NCBI RefSeq assembly: GCF_009936035.1
Contig: NZ_QWEO01000015.1
Span: 1-55,390, forward strand
DNA from: Neglectibacter sp. X58
GTDB lineage: Bacteria > Bacillota > Clostridia > Oscillospirales > Acutalibacteraceae
Direction of reading: 5' to 3'
DNA: 55,390 bases
Position 1 is the first letter of the stretch. Every line of letters begins with the position of its first letter. Positions 42,335 to 51,641 of this stretch are shown one piece after another. The translations under genes were made by a program, and so were the position numbers. The notes under the pieces were generated by a model that did no database searches, was not told the DNA's origin, and was given only the letters and a program-made list of their open reading frames with translations.

Positions 42335-43381
42335 ATGAACGCATTGGGAAAAAAGATCCGGGTCCTGGTGGTAGACGACTCCATTGTAGCCAGAAAAACC
42401 ATTATAGACGCCCTGGAGGCTTCGCCCCGGCTGGAAGTGGTGGGCTATGCCATCAACGCTATGGACGCCCAGCGGAAAGTGGAACAGTTAAACCCGGACG
42501 TGATGACCTGCGATGTGCAGATGCCCGGCATGACGGGGATAGAGTTTTTGAAGAAGCTGCTGCCGGAACACCCGCTGCCAGTGGTGCTGGTTTCGTCGCT
42601 GAACCTGAAGGTGTTCGACGCGCTCCACGCTGGGGCTGTAGACTTTGTGCGCAAGCCTGACGGCGCGGAGAGCAAAGAGCAGTTTGTCATGTCCCTGGTG
42701 CAGAAGGTGGTTGTGGCGGCCAGCGCCAAGGTGCGCCGCCCCCGGCTTATCAAAGAGCCGGATGTGCCCCTGGCCCCCCCGGTGCTGCTGGGCATGGCCC
42801 CCCAGTACATTGTGGGCCTGGGCGCGTCCACCGGAGGGACGGAGGCCACCCTGGAGGTGATGAAGCGCCTGCCGGAGGATATTCCCGGCATGGTGATTGT
42901 CCAGCACATGCCCCCAGGGTTCACCAAAATGTATGCGGAGCGCTTGAACCGCCTGTGCCGCATGGAAGTGCGGGAGGCGGTAAACGGGGAGCGGATCCAG
43001 AAGGGCGTGGCCCTGGTGGCCCCGGCTGACCTGCAGTGCCGGGTGAACCGCACAGCAGGAGGGGAATATTTCGTCACCTGCACCCAGGGGGAACGGGTGA
43101 GCGGGCACCGCCCCTCTGTGGACGCGCTGTTCCATTCCATGGCGGAAAATGTCCGCTGCAAAATGGTAGGCATCATTATGACAGGCATGGGCGCAGACGG
43201 CGCGGAAGGCCTTCTGGCCATGCGGAAAAAAGGCGCTTATACCATTGGCCAGGATAAAGAATCCAGCGTGGTGTACGGGATGCCGGCTGTGGCCTATGAA
43301 AAGGGCGGGGTGTGCGAACAGGCTTCCTGCGAGAATATTGCCGGCGTGCTGATGCGCCGGTTGAAAATGAGCGCGCACTAA
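42335..43381 (+). CDS. cheB: Chemotaxis response regulator/protein-glutamate methylesterase
   Basis: 348 residues. Receiver domain: V-V-D-D-S and the phosphorylated Asp in T-C-D-V-Q-M-P-G. Methylesterase domain: catalytic Ser in G-A-S-T-G-G-T, His in V-Q-H-M-P-P-G-F and Asp in M-T-G-M-G-A-D-G. It removes receptor methyl groups when phosphorylated by CheA. ATG 42335 has TAAGGAGG upstream. Confidence 0.96.
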   Translation: MNALGKKIRVLVVDDSIVARKTIIDALEASPRLEVVGYAINAMDAQRKVEQLNPDVMTCDVQMPGMTGIEFLKKLLPEHPLPVVLVSSLNLKVFDALHAGAVDFVRKPDGAESKEQFVMSLVQKVVVAASAKVRRPRLIKEPDVPLAPPVLLGMAPQYIVGLGASTGGTEATLEVMKRLPEDIPGMVIVQHMPPGFTKMYAERLNRLCRMEVREAVNGERIQKGVALVAPADLQCRVNRTAGGEYFVTCTQGERVSGHRPSVDALFHSMAENVRCKMVGIIMTGMGADGAEGLLAMRKKGAYTIGQDKESSVVYGMPAVAYEKGGVCEQASCENIAGVLMRRLKMSAH

Positions 43382-43472
43382 GGCTTGTTTTCCTGTAGCC
43401 CGCAGTTTGTTCAGTGCTGCTTTTGCGCTGCGAATTATATGATAATAAAAAGTATTTCCTTCTTGGAAATTG

Positions 43473-43530
43473 GCAAAAATTTTTGCAAGCGTATTCCCTG
43501 TTTTCTTCTGGAAGGCAGGGAATACGCTTG
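43473..43530 (+). other. Long perfect hairpin after cheB
   Basis: A 15-bp perfect stem CAAGCGTATTCCCTG (43486-43500) / CAGGGAATACGCTTG (43516-43530) has a 15-base loop containing CTTCTGGAAG. It is preceded by the palindrome GCAAAAATTTTTGC (43473-43486). The tail TTTGCAGGGGCTTTT is a poor T-run, so this may be a terminator or a structured RNA. With 43683-43720 it is the only structure seen in the 418-base gap between cheB and flgM. Confidence 0.55.
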
Positions 43531-43682
43531 TTTGCAGGGGCTTTTGCCGGCCGCTTTCAGAAAGAAAACGCAGGGCTTAAAAGGCGGCATCCCGCCTGAA
43601 AAGCGGGGGCGGGACAGAACCTGGGGATTTTTAAGTTTTATGGCTTGCAAGGCATTTTCAGGCATATACAGGGAAGATTATT

Positions 43683-43728
43683 ATCGGATAGCCCTTAATT
43701 TTTCCAAAAGGCTATCCGATGTTTTATA
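43683..43728 (+). terminator. Second hairpin before flgM
   Basis: ATCGGATAGCC (43683-43693) and GGCTATCCGAT (43710-43720) form an 11-bp perfect stem with a 16-base A+T-rich loop, followed by GTTTTATA. A plausible terminator for the che operon, or an operator ahead of flgM. Confidence 0.5.
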
Positions 43729-43799
43729 TAGACAGAAAACAGACTGCGGAAAGAATATGCGGGAAACCAGGCTATAACAGGCAGAAAAGAGGGACGTAT

Positions 43800-44099
43800 A
43801 TGATAGAAATTTCCCGAAACGGCATAGCCCCGGTAGGCGGCCCTGTAAGGGCTGGGCGCGTTCGCCCGGCCGCGGCAGCGCGCGCTGGCCAGGCGGGTGG
43901 AAAATATGACAGCGTGACCATCAGCTCCCACGAGAACGACCCCTTTATGATGGAAATGAAAAGCCGCATAGCCCAGGATGTGCGCACCGCCACCACTACA
44001 GGCGAGATCAGCGCGCTCCATGACCAGGTGCAGGCAGGGGAATATAAAATAGACGCCGGGAACATTGCCCGGAAAATGCTGCTGCTGGGGGAGGTTTAG
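43800..44099 (+). CDS. flgM: Anti-sigma-D factor FlgM
   Basis: 99 residues. The C-terminal Y-K-I-D-A-G-N-I-A-R-K-M-L is the classical FlgM motif; the N-terminal half is low-complexity and probably disordered, as in other FlgM proteins. It holds sigma-28 inactive until the hook is finished. ATG 43800 has AGAGGGA upstream. First gene of a seven-gene late flagellar operon. Confidence 0.87.
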   Translation: MIEISRNGIAPVGGPVRAGRVRPAAAARAGQAGGKYDSVTISSHENDPFMMEMKSRIAQDVRTATTTGEISALHDQVQAGEYKIDAGNIARKMLLLGEV

Positions 44100-44102
44100 G
44101 CT

Positions 44103-44549
44103 GTGAAGGAACCCCATGGGGAGTATCTCAAGCTGCTGGAGGAGCTGGCAGGCAAACTCAGCCAGCTTGCGGACATCGCCCGGGAAAAGGTTGACTCGAC
44201 CCGCAAGGGCGATTTGGAGGTTTTAGACCAGTGCATGAAGCGGGAGCAGGTTTTGGCCCTGTCCCTGCGGGGCATTGAGCTGAAGCGGGGAAAGCTTCTG
44301 GCGGAAATGGGCTTGCAGGATGTGCCGCTGAACCAGCTTTACCAGCACTATCCGGACGATATGCACCGCCAGGCAAAGGAAGCCGTGGAAGCGCTGCAAA
44401 TACAGTTTACCCGGTATCAAAGCGCGGCAACTGCCGCGCGCACAGTGATGGAAGGGGCGCTGCGGGACATCGAGAAGATGATGCCGGAAAACCAGGCCCC
44501 GGCCCCGGGGGAAGCCCCCCCGAACATGAGAACGGATATCCGGGCATAG
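44103..44549 (+). CDS. flgN: FlgN-type flagellar chaperone
   Basis: 148 residues, mostly helical coiled coil (L-L-E-E-L-A-G-K-L-S-Q-L near the start; K-R-E-Q-V-L-A-L-S-L-R-G in the middle), with a Pro-rich tail. Family members chaperone FlgK and FlgL. Start GTG 44103, with GGGGGAGG eight bases upstream, 3 bases after flgM. Identity rests on the fold pattern and the flgM-X-flgK position. Confidence 0.75.
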   Translation: MKEPHGEYLKLLEELAGKLSQLADIAREKVDSTRKGDLEVLDQCMKREQVLALSLRGIELKRGKLLAEMGLQDVPLNQLYQHYPDDMHRQAKEAVEALQIQFTRYQSAATAARTVMEGALRDIEKMMPENQAPAPGEAPPNMRTDIRA

Positions 44550-44582
44550 GCCCGGCACAGCAGGCAAGGAGGAAAACAAAAC

Positions 44583-46601
44583 ATGAGCAATATATCGACC
44601 TTTGGCACTTTCGGCACCGCAAGGCTGGGCATATACGCTTCCCAGAAGGCTTTGGAGGTTGTGGGCAACAATATTTCCAATATCAATACGCCTAATTACA
44701 CCCGGCAGGTGCTGAACCAGAAGGCTTTGCATGTAGGCGGCGTGGATCACTACACCATGAGTTCCGACGTGCGGGTGGGCGCAGGCGCTTTAGTCACCGG
44801 CGTTTCCCAGCTTCGGGATCCATACCTGGACATCCGCTACCGCAATGAAATGTCCAACGTGGGCGCCGCTGACGCCAAGCTGGCAGGCCTGCAGGAGCTT
44901 GCCGGCATCTTTGACGAGGTGGGCATGGGCGAAAATAAGGACGGCGTGCTGTATCTGGCCATGAACAACTTGTTCGAGAAGCTCCAGAATCTGAACACCT
45001 CCGGCGCGGGCCGGGATGAGTATGACGGCATCACCCGCGGCGCGGCGGAAGCTGTGGTGCGGTGGTTCAATGACTACGCGGATCAGATAGAGGTACTGAA
45101 GAAGAACCACGCGGCTGCATACCGCCAGGACGTGGACAGGGTAAACAAGGTACTTACTGGCATCCGGGATTTAAGCGAGCAGATCCGCAAGGAACAGATT
45201 CATGGCGGCGACGCGCTGGAACTGAAAGACGAGCGCAATGCCCTGATTGACGAGCTTTCCGGATATATGCGCATCCACGTTACCTATACCGATGAGGACA
45301 TCGGCGCGGGCATGACTGTGGAAAAGCTGAAGATTGAGATGGCGGATAAGAACAGCGTCATGGGCGGCATTCCCCTCATTGACGGCATTTATGGTGCGCA
45401 GATTTCCATCCAGCAGCTGCGGGAGCAGAAAAAGGCTGCGAATGGCGATCCTCTGTGGTATGACAAGGATGGCAATGAGATAACGGACAAAACGCAGGCA
45501 GCGCTGGATAAAGACGGCAACCCGATTGCTGTTATGGAGGCAGTGGATCCTGCCGAAGAGGACGACTTGTACCGCCTGCAGGTTTCTGTGCTGAAAGACC
45601 GCCGGGATCATATTAAGCCTGGGGATGTGGACAGGATTAAGGATGATCTTACCCATATTGAGCAGGACGGGGAATTTTATACCGCTGTGGGCGACAACTA
45701 TATGTATGGCTCCCTCCAGTCCACCAGGGAGATCCTGACGGAGAAGGGCGAATATTCCACTGACGCTGACGTGGCAATTGACAAGGACTGCACCACCAAG
45801 CGGGGCATCCCCTATTATGAAAAGGCTATCGACCATCTGGCAAATATTTTTGCCAAGTGGATGAATGACGCGAATACGGTTGATCCCCTGCGGAACCCGG
45901 AATTCTATTGGCACAAAGAGGTGGGAATAGATGCAGACGGGAACCCTATTTATGATTTTTATGCAAGCGATCCTGATGCCGTCCCGCACCCTCCGGCTAT
46001 TGACCAAAAAAATGAGGGCTGGATGGATAACGTTGGGCTTGACCCGAAATATGAAAAGGAATATGCTGCCATGAAGGCCGGCGTGCTGTTCAGCAACAGC
46101 GGCGAGGGCGACGACACGGAGGGTATTACCGCCAAAAACCTGTCTATTTCCAAGAGCTGGTCTACCAATGCGGTGCATATTGTGAACACCAAGGATCCGG
46201 ACGCGATCCTTAACCAGACCACTAACAACGACAACCTGAACCACTTTGTAGCCATGATGGAACAGAAGTTCCAGTTCAAGCCCAACGATATTGTTGATAA
46301 CCCGGAGGCATATGACGGCGACAAGGCATATTTTGAGGGGACTTTCTTCGGGATGCAGAACAAAATAAACAGCACGCTGGGTGTTGATAAGAAAGCTACG
46401 GAGGAATCCCTGGACAACTACAGCGTGGCCTCCGAGGATCTGTATCTGGCCCGGCAAGGTGTTTCCGGCGTGGATCTGAACGATGAGACAGTGAACATGA
46501 TGCAGTATCAGAAATCTTATACGGCGGCGTGCCGCCTGCTTACCACAATAGACGAGATGCTGGAGAGGCTTGTTACCGGCACAGGCATTGCGGGCAGATA
46601 A
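44583..46601 (+). CDS. flgK: Flagellar hook-associated protein 1
   Basis: 672 residues. The N-terminal rod-type motif A-L-E-V-V-G-N-N-I-S-N-I-N-T-P-N-Y and the C-terminal Y-Q-K-S-Y-T-A-A-C-R-L-L-T-T-I-D-E-M are diagnostic. It joins hook to filament. The central variable domain is long and Asp/Lys-rich with D-K-D-G-N repeats. ATG 44583 has AAGGAGG upstream. Confidence 0.95.
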   Translation: MSNISTFGTFGTARLGIYASQKALEVVGNNISNINTPNYTRQVLNQKALHVGGVDHYTMSSDVRVGAGALVTGVSQLRDPYLDIRYRNEMSNVGAADAKLAGLQELAGIFDEVGMGENKDGVLYLAMNNLFEKLQNLNTSGAGRDEYDGITRGAAEAVVRWFNDYADQIEVLKKNHAAAYRQDVDRVNKVLTGIRDLSEQIRKEQIHGGDALELKDERNALIDELSGYMRIHVTYTDEDIGAGMTVEKLKIEMADKNSVMGGIPLIDGIYGAQISIQQLREQKKAANGDPLWYDKDGNEITDKTQAALDKDGNPIAVMEAVDPAEEDDLYRLQVSVLKDRRDHIKPGDVDRIKDDLTHIEQDGEFYTAVGDNYMYGSLQSTREILTEKGEYSTDADVAIDKDCTTKRGIPYYEKAIDHLANIFAKWMNDANTVDPLRNPEFYWHKEVGIDADGNPIYDFYASDPDAVPHPPAIDQKNEGWMDNVGLDPKYEKEYAAMKAGVLFSNSGEGDDTEGITAKNLSISKSWSTNAVHIVNTKDPDAILNQTTNNDNLNHFVAMMEQKFQFKPNDIVDNPEAYDGDKAYFEGTFFGMQNKINSTLGVDKKATEESLDNYSVASEDLYLARQGVSGVDLNDETVNMMQYQKSYTAACRLLTTIDEMLERLVTGTGIAGR

Positions 46602-46630
46602 AAAATTCTAACTGAAAGAGGTGTTTCAAT

Positions 46631-48034
46631 ATGGTACGCCGCATAACAACAAACGGCACAATGTACAGCTATAAATCTACCCTCCAGCGCACGTACCGGG
46701 GGCTTGCTGACGCCAGCAACAAGATGATGACAAACCGGCGGTTCAACTCTTATTCTGAGGATCCTGCCGCCGCCAGCCGGGCTTTCCAGCTTCGCCGGGC
46801 GCGGTGGAACACAGAGGCCCAGATAAGCAACAACGACGCGGTTTCCGGCAAGTTCAGCCAGGGCTGGGACGCTTTGGAGAAGGTCTATAATGATCTGGGC
46901 CGGGAACTGGGCGAATATTCCGTCCTCCGCGGCAAAACCGATTCTACGGCTTCCGGGCGCAAGGCCCTGGGCCAGTCTCTGATGGCTACGGCGGAGTCTA
47001 TCGTGTTTACCATGAACTCTAAGTATGCCGATGAATACATCTTTGCCGGGGCAGACGGCCTGCGCGCCCCCTTTGCCTGGGACGATGACGGGGATTTGAC
47101 CTTCCGGGGCATTAAGGTGGACACAGACCCCAATGATCCGCGGTTTGACGGCGAAAAAGCTGTTTGCGAAACTGCGCCGGTTCCTAAGCCTGCAAGCAAT
47201 AGTGATACGATGAACGTAGGTGGCTATAGCTTTGTTGTTGCGGATGTGACAAAAGATTTAAAAGATATCCTGGCAGATTTTGCGGCGGATTACAACACCA
47301 ATGTGCAGGGCTGGACGGCCTCTGTAAACGCTGCTGGAGACGGCATTGTCTTTACGGCCCAGCAGGCAGGCAAACTGGGCGGGGCGCAAAATACGGCGGG
47401 CCAGCCCACAGGCAGCAAGGTTATAAATGCCGGCAAAGACGAGGATGTAGACGGCCGGGCGGCAGCAAAGGAAGCCCAGGACGCCATTAAGAAGATGCTG
47501 GGCGAGACCACTTTCGTGGACTTGGGCATGGGTATGGAAGAGGGTTCGGACGGCAAAATCAAGCCTGCCACAGCCTTTAACTCTGCCCTGTGCGGCCTGA
47601 AATATCTGGGCGGCAGCGACAGCCAGGACGTGTATGGCGGCTATGGCCTGGACGAGGACGGGGATCCCCGAAACTTCGTCACACTGCTGAAAAAGGCAGG
47701 CGAGCTGCTTTATAATACCGACCAGGATACCGGCGACTGGGAGAAAATTGAAAATGTGGCGGATATGGACCGCCTTACCAAGAAAATCCAGGACGCGCTG
47801 GGCAAGGTCAGCCTGACCCATGTGGATTTGGATACAGATGTGGCGTTCCTTAAGAGCAATAAAGACCGCCTGAAAGCGCTGGATGATACCCTGAACGATC
47901 AGATTGTGGGGACAGAGGATATGGATCCGGCTGAGTCCATTACCGCTCTGATGTGGGCGCAGTATTCCTACAATGCCGCGCTGAAAATAGGAAATGGCAT
48001 TTTATCTAATTCTTTGCTTGACTATTTGAGCTAA
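46631..48034 (+). CDS. flgL: Flagellar hook-associated protein 3
   Basis: 467 residues. A flagellin-like N-terminus (M-Y-S-Y-K-S-T-L-Q-R-T-Y, then F-N-S-Y-S-E-D-P-A-A-A) and a helical C-terminus. It follows flgK by 29 bases with GAAAGAGGTG upstream. It is longer than enteric FlgL because of an inserted central region (about residues 165-370), as is common in Clostridia. Confidence 0.93.
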   Translation: MVRRITTNGTMYSYKSTLQRTYRGLADASNKMMTNRRFNSYSEDPAAASRAFQLRRARWNTEAQISNNDAVSGKFSQGWDALEKVYNDLGRELGEYSVLRGKTDSTASGRKALGQSLMATAESIVFTMNSKYADEYIFAGADGLRAPFAWDDDGDLTFRGIKVDTDPNDPRFDGEKAVCETAPVPKPASNSDTMNVGGYSFVVADVTKDLKDILADFAADYNTNVQGWTASVNAAGDGIVFTAQQAGKLGGAQNTAGQPTGSKVINAGKDEDVDGRAAAKEAQDAIKKMLGETTFVDLGMGMEEGSDGKIKPATAFNSALCGLKYLGGSDSQDVYGGYGLDEDGDPRNFVTLLKKAGELLYNTDQDTGDWEKIENVADMDRLTKKIQDALGKVSLTHVDLDTDVAFLKSNKDRLKALDDTLNDQIVGTEDMDPAESITALMWAQYSYNAALKIGNGILSNSLLDYLS

Positions 48035-48086
48035 AAGGGTTATTATGTACTAAAACGGAGATTTAGAGGAAGGGAGCACGTGGACT

Positions 48087-48701
48087 ATGGGACCGTTGAT
48101 TGAAATAAAAACTGTGCCCATTGAAATTGAAATGCGCACGAAGAATGCCCGGCTGGTGTATAACAATGCCAGTGCCGAGGTGGAGATTAGCCGGGACAAG
48201 GGCGGGCTGAACATTAAAAGCCGCCCCATCAAGGTGAAGATGGATTCCTTTGAAGCCCAAAGCTCTATCCGTCCCACTGCTCCCCAGAGCATCCAGCAGT
48301 CCGCGCAGAAGGGCAAACAGGCTGTCTATGAGGCTACGGCTACGTATGCCCAGCGGGGGCAGATCTGTATGAATGCCAAGCTGGGCCAGGAGTTTATCAC
48401 CCAGTTTGCGGCGGAGGACTTTGACAAAACCCTTATCGCAGGGGATCCCAATAACTTTGGCCTGGATTTCATCCCCAAGGGCGGCGTGAACATGGAGTGG
48501 GAAGACGGCACCATGCAAATCCGCTATGAGATGGATAAACTGAACTTTGACTGGAAAACCGGCGGCGTGGGCTTTGAGTTTGAGCCTGGAGACATTGAAA
48601 TTTCCGTGGTGCAGCGCCCTGAGGTCATTATCAAATACGTAGGCGGGCGCATGTATGTGCCGCCTTCGGCAGATCCGAATTACGTAGACGTACAGGCATA
48701 A
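48087..48701 (+). CDS. DUF6470 family flagellar-operon protein
   Basis: 204 residues. It begins I-E-I-K-T-V-P-I-E-I-E-M, repeats beta-strand-like segments (V-E-I-S-R-D-K-G-G-L-N-I-K) and contains V-N-M-E-W-E-D-G-T-M-Q. Proteins of this family occupy the same place between flgL and fliW in many Clostridia and Bacilli; the function is not established. ATG 48087 has a loosely spaced GGAAGGGAG upstream. Confidence 0.8.
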   Translation: MGPLIEIKTVPIEIEMRTKNARLVYNNASAEVEISRDKGGLNIKSRPIKVKMDSFEAQSSIRPTAPQSIQQSAQKGKQAVYEATATYAQRGQICMNAKLGQEFITQFAAEDFDKTLIAGDPNNFGLDFIPKGGVNMEWEDGTMQIRYEMDKLNFDWKTGGVGFEFEPGDIEISVVQRPEVIIKYVGGRMYVPPSADPNYVDVQA

Positions 48702-48707
48702 CGAGGT

Positions 48708-49187
48708 ATGAGTGTGAAGCTTTCCACCAAATATTTCGGTGAAATCGACTTTGAGCGGGAGGATGTGCTGTCCTTCCCCAAAGGCCTTTTTGCCTTTGAA
48801 GAGGAAAAAGAATTTTTATTGCTGCCTTTTTCCGGCAGCGACGGCACCCTGCTGTGCCTGCAAAGCGTGGAAACGCCGGAGCTGGCTTTTGTCTGCATCA
48901 ATCCCTTTTCCTTTAACGGCGGCTATGCGCCTGTTTTGCAGCCGGAAGAGTTGAAGGTTATGGGTGTGGAGGACAGCCGGGAGCTGTGCTACTACGTGTT
49001 GTGCGTGGTGAAGAACCCGGTTTCCAGCAGCACGGTAAACCTGAAGTGCCCCATTGCCATTCACGATGAAACTAGGCAGGGGATGCAGGTGATATTGGAG
49101 GGAACAGATTACGGCATGCGCCACCTGCTTTCCGAGTTTGGGGAAGGAGGGGGAGCGGATGCTGATCCTGCGCAGGAAAAGCGGTGA
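48708..49187 (+). CDS. fliW: Flagellar assembly factor FliW
   Basis: 159 residues. Typical motifs are F-P-K-G-L-F-A-F-E-E near residue 23 and a C-terminal L-K-C-P-I-A-I-H. FliW binds flagellin and, when free, CsrA, tying flagellin synthesis to its use. It lies 6 bases after the DUF6470 gene, and its last 29 bases overlap csrA. Confidence 0.94.
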   Translation: MSVKLSTKYFGEIDFEREDVLSFPKGLFAFEEEKEFLLLPFSGSDGTLLCLQSVETPELAFVCINPFSFNGGYAPVLQPEELKVMGVEDSRELCYYVLCVVKNPVSSSTVNLKCPIAIHDETRQGMQVILEGTDYGMRHLLSEFGEGGGADADPAQEKR

Positions 49188-49419
49188 GTCTTTCCGCATT
49201 GGGGAGGATATTACCATTACAGTGCTGTCCACTAAGGACAGCGAGGCCCAGATAGCCATTGACGCGCCCAAGGAAGTCCCTGTGCTGCGCAGTGAGCTGT
49301 ACAACGCCATGGAGGAAAACCGGGACGCTGCCGAGGAGCAGTCCCAGCCCCAGGAGCTGCTGGCTATGCTCACCCAGTTGCAGCACAAGTCCCCGGAGCC
49401 TTCAGAAAAAACAGAATAA
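49159..49419 (+). CDS. csrA: Carbon storage regulator / translational repressor
   Basis: 86 residues. [11 protein letters not shown] and [11 protein letters not shown] are recognisable; the RNA-binding Leu4 and the Arg of the final V-X-V-X-R strand are kept, while the usual His before that Arg is Leu. The acidic, Gln-rich C-terminal 25 residues exceed the roughly 60-residue core. ATG 49159 has AAGGAGG upstream, within fliW. Last gene of the flagellar operon. Confidence 0.92.
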   Translation: MLILRRKSGESFRIGEDITITVLSTKDSEAQIAIDAPKEVPVLRSELYNAMEENRDAAEEQSQPQELLAMLTQLQHKSPEPSEKTE

Positions 49420-49426
49420 AAATGGG

Positions 49427-49458
49427 AAAGAGCGGTGCGGAGAAGCGCCGCTCTTTTT
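49427..49458 (+). terminator. Terminator of the flagellar operon
   Basis: AAAGAGCGG (49427-49435) and CCGCTCTTT (49448-49456) form a 9-bp stem ending in a run of five T, 7 bases after the csrA stop. Confidence 0.85.
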
Positions 49459-49531
49459 GCATAATCCCCCTTGCTGCGGATTATCCTATAGTCAGGCTGC
49501 TATTTTACAGCACGCATATTGGAGGGTTTTT

Positions 49532-51466
49532 ATGGCAAACCATCTGCAAAATGAGACAAGCCCTTACCTGCTTCAGCACGCGGAGAATCCGGTGGACTGG
49601 TATCCTTGGGGGGAGGAGGCTTTCCGCCGGGCCAAGGAGGAGGACAAGCCCGTTTTCCTCAGCATTGGGTACAGCACCTGCCACTGGTGCCATGTGATGG
49701 CCCGGGAAAGCTTTCAGGACGCGGAAACAGCCCGGCTGCTGAACCGGTGGTTTATCAGCATCAAGGTTGACCGGGAGGAGCGGCCTGACCTGGACAGCGT
49801 TTATATGGCGGCCTGCCAGGCCTTTACCGGCAGCGGCGGCTGGCCTGCCAGCCTTTTTTTAACGCCGGGAAAGGAGCCTTTTTTTGCGGGGACGTATTTC
49901 CCCAAGCGCAGCCGGGGCGGCATGGTGGGATTCCAGGAGCTGCTGGAGCTGATCCATGAGAAGTGGGAGCGGGATCGTCCGGCCCTGCTGGACAATGCCA
50001 GGAAAGCCGTGGCGCTGCTGAAGCGCCAGGAGCAGGCGGCCGGCAAGGCGGAGCCGGGGCTGCTGGAAACGGCTGTACGGGAATATAAGCACAGTTTTGA
50101 CCGGGAACATGGAGGCTTTGGCAGCGCGCCCAAATTTCCCTCGCCCCATAACCTGCTTTTCCTGCTGGCCTATTATCGCAGGCGGGGGGACAGGGAATGC
50201 CTGGAGATGGCGGAAAAGACCCTTGTGCAAATGTACCGGGGCGGGCTGTTTGATCATATTGGCGGCGGTTTTTGCCGATACTCTACAGACGCGCGCTTTT
50301 TAGCGCCCCATTTTGAAAAGATGCTGTATGACAATGCCCTGCTGGTTTTAGCCTGCTGCGAAGCCTATGAGATAACCCGGAAAGAGGTGTATCTGCTGGC
50401 AGCGCGGCGCACAGCGGACTATGTGATGGGGGAGATGACTGCGGATGCAGGGGGCTTTTACAGCGCCCAGGACGCGGACTGCCAGGGGGAAGAGGGGAAA
50501 TATTACCTTTTTACGCCGGAGGAGATTATCCGCGTTTTGGGACGGGAACAGGGGGAACGGTTTAACAGCCATTTTGACATCACAGCAGCCGGAAACTTTG
50601 AGGGGAAAAGTATTCCCAACCTGCTGGGCAGCGACCCGCTGGATCGCGCCTTTGATGGGGCCTTGAAGCGCTTGTATGCCTATCGCAGGGAGCGATATGA
50701 CCTCCACCTGGATGACAAGCATCTGACGGCCTGGAATGGTTTGATGATTGCCGCGCTGTGCCGTCTGTACCGGGCCAGCGGCAGGCAGGAATACCTGGAG
50801 GCGGCGAAGAAGGCAGACCGCTTCCTCTGGGAGCACTTGTGGGATGGGGAATCCTTGTATGTCAGCTTCCGGGCGGGACGCCGAGGCGCAAAAGGGTTTC
50901 TGGATGACTATGCCGCCGGCGTGTTCGCACAGTTGGCGCTTTATGGCGCAACACTGGAGGGGAAATATCTTGCCCAGGGAGAGATGCTCTGCCAGAAGGC
51001 TGTTTCCAAGTTTTGGGACAAGGAAAAGGGCGGATTTTCCCTTTACGGAGAGGAGCAGGAAGGCCTGTTCCTCCGGCCCAAGGAAACCTATGACGGGGCT
51101 ATGCCCAGCGGGAATTCCCTGATGGCCTGGAATCTGGTGCGGCTGGGGCAGCTTGCCGGGGAGGAGGGGATTATCCGGCTGGCAGAGCGCCAACTGGATT
51201 TCCTGGCAGCAGAGGCAGAGCGGTATCCCGCAGGCTTTGCCATGTTTTTGCTGGCCTTGCTGGACAACACAGATCCGCCGCCCAAGGCTACTGTAGTGCT
51301 GGCTGACAGGCGTAAAAGGCAGGAGCTGCCGCTGGCGCTTCCTGCGGAAGCTGTTGTCACCCTGCGGGAGCCAGGCCAGGGGTATCCCCTGAAAGGGGGC
51401 AGGACTACCTTCTATGTGTGCCGGGGGCGCCAGTGCCTGCCGCCGTCCAACAGGTGGCCAGAGTAA
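49532..51466 (+). CDS. Thioredoxin-domain protein, YyaL/DUF255 family
   Basis: 644 residues. The N-terminal 160 residues form a thioredoxin-like domain opening [17 protein letters not shown], with the redox pair in C-H-W-C-H-V-M. The rest resembles an alpha/alpha-toroid of the glycosidase or N-acylglucosamine-epimerase type ([10 protein letters not shown] and [10 protein letters not shown]). Function is not established for the family. ATG 49532 has TTGGAGGG upstream; a longer frame would run through the csrA terminator. Confidence 0.93.
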   Translation: MANHLQNETSPYLLQHAENPVDWYPWGEEAFRRAKEEDKPVFLSIGYSTCHWCHVMARESFQDAETARLLNRWFISIKVDREERPDLDSVYMAACQAFTGSGGWPASLFLTPGKEPFFAGTYFPKRSRGGMVGFQELLELIHEKWERDRPALLDNARKAVALLKRQEQAAGKAEPGLLETAVREYKHSFDREHGGFGSAPKFPSPHNLLFLLAYYRRRGDRECLEMAEKTLVQMYRGGLFDHIGGGFCRYSTDARFLAPHFEKMLYDNALLVLACCEAYEITRKEVYLLAARRTADYVMGEMTADAGGFYSAQDADCQGEEGKYYLFTPEEIIRVLGREQGERFNSHFDITAAGNFEGKSIPNLLGSDPLDRAFDGALKRLYAYRRERYDLHLDDKHLTAWNGLMIAALCRLYRASGRQEYLEAAKKADRFLWEHLWDGESLYVSFRAGRRGAKGFLDDYAAGVFAQLALYGATLEGKYLAQGEMLCQKAVSKFWDKEKGGFSLYGEEQEGLFLRPKETYDGAMPSGNSLMAWNLVRLGQLAGEEGIIRLAERQLDFLAAEAERYPAGFAMFLLALLDNTDPPPKATVVLADRRKRQELPLALPAEAVVTLREPGQGYPLKGGRTTFYVCRGRQCLPPSNRWPE

Positions 51467-51503
51467 AAGGGTTTTCCCGCGGCGGAAATACAGTTTTTCA
51501 ATG

Positions 51504-51532
51504 GGGCGTGTCTCAGGCGAAGGGGCACGCCC
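51504..51532 (+). terminator. Terminator after the YyaL-type gene
   Basis: GGGCGTG (51504-51510) / CACGCCC (51526-51532), followed by TTTCAGTTTCTTTT. Confidence 0.7.
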
Positions 51533-51605
51533 TTTCAGTTTCTTTTCTGAAGGAAGGGATTTTTTAAATGTGCCGGCTGTACAGGCAGTTTTATGGAGCG
51601 GGGGA

Positions 51606-51613
51606 CATAAAAT
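51606..51613 (+). promoter_or_regulatory. Possible sigma-E -10 element before sigK
   Basis: CATAAAAT is close to the sigma-E -10 consensus CATACAAT and is 29 bases before the start codon. No convincing -35 was found. Sigma-E transcription of sigK is known in Bacillus. Confidence 0.35.
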
Positions 51614-51641
51614 CAAAGAGAAACAAAAGGGGGTGGCAGCC

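Noticed and set aside
43385-43777. Possible small gene between cheB and flgM
   Set aside because: The frame runs through the perfect 15-bp hairpin and both arms of the second hairpin and has no ribosome site; structure explains the region better.
45171-46457. Minus-strand open frame of 428 codons
   Set aside because: Antisense to flgK; no domain or start signal.
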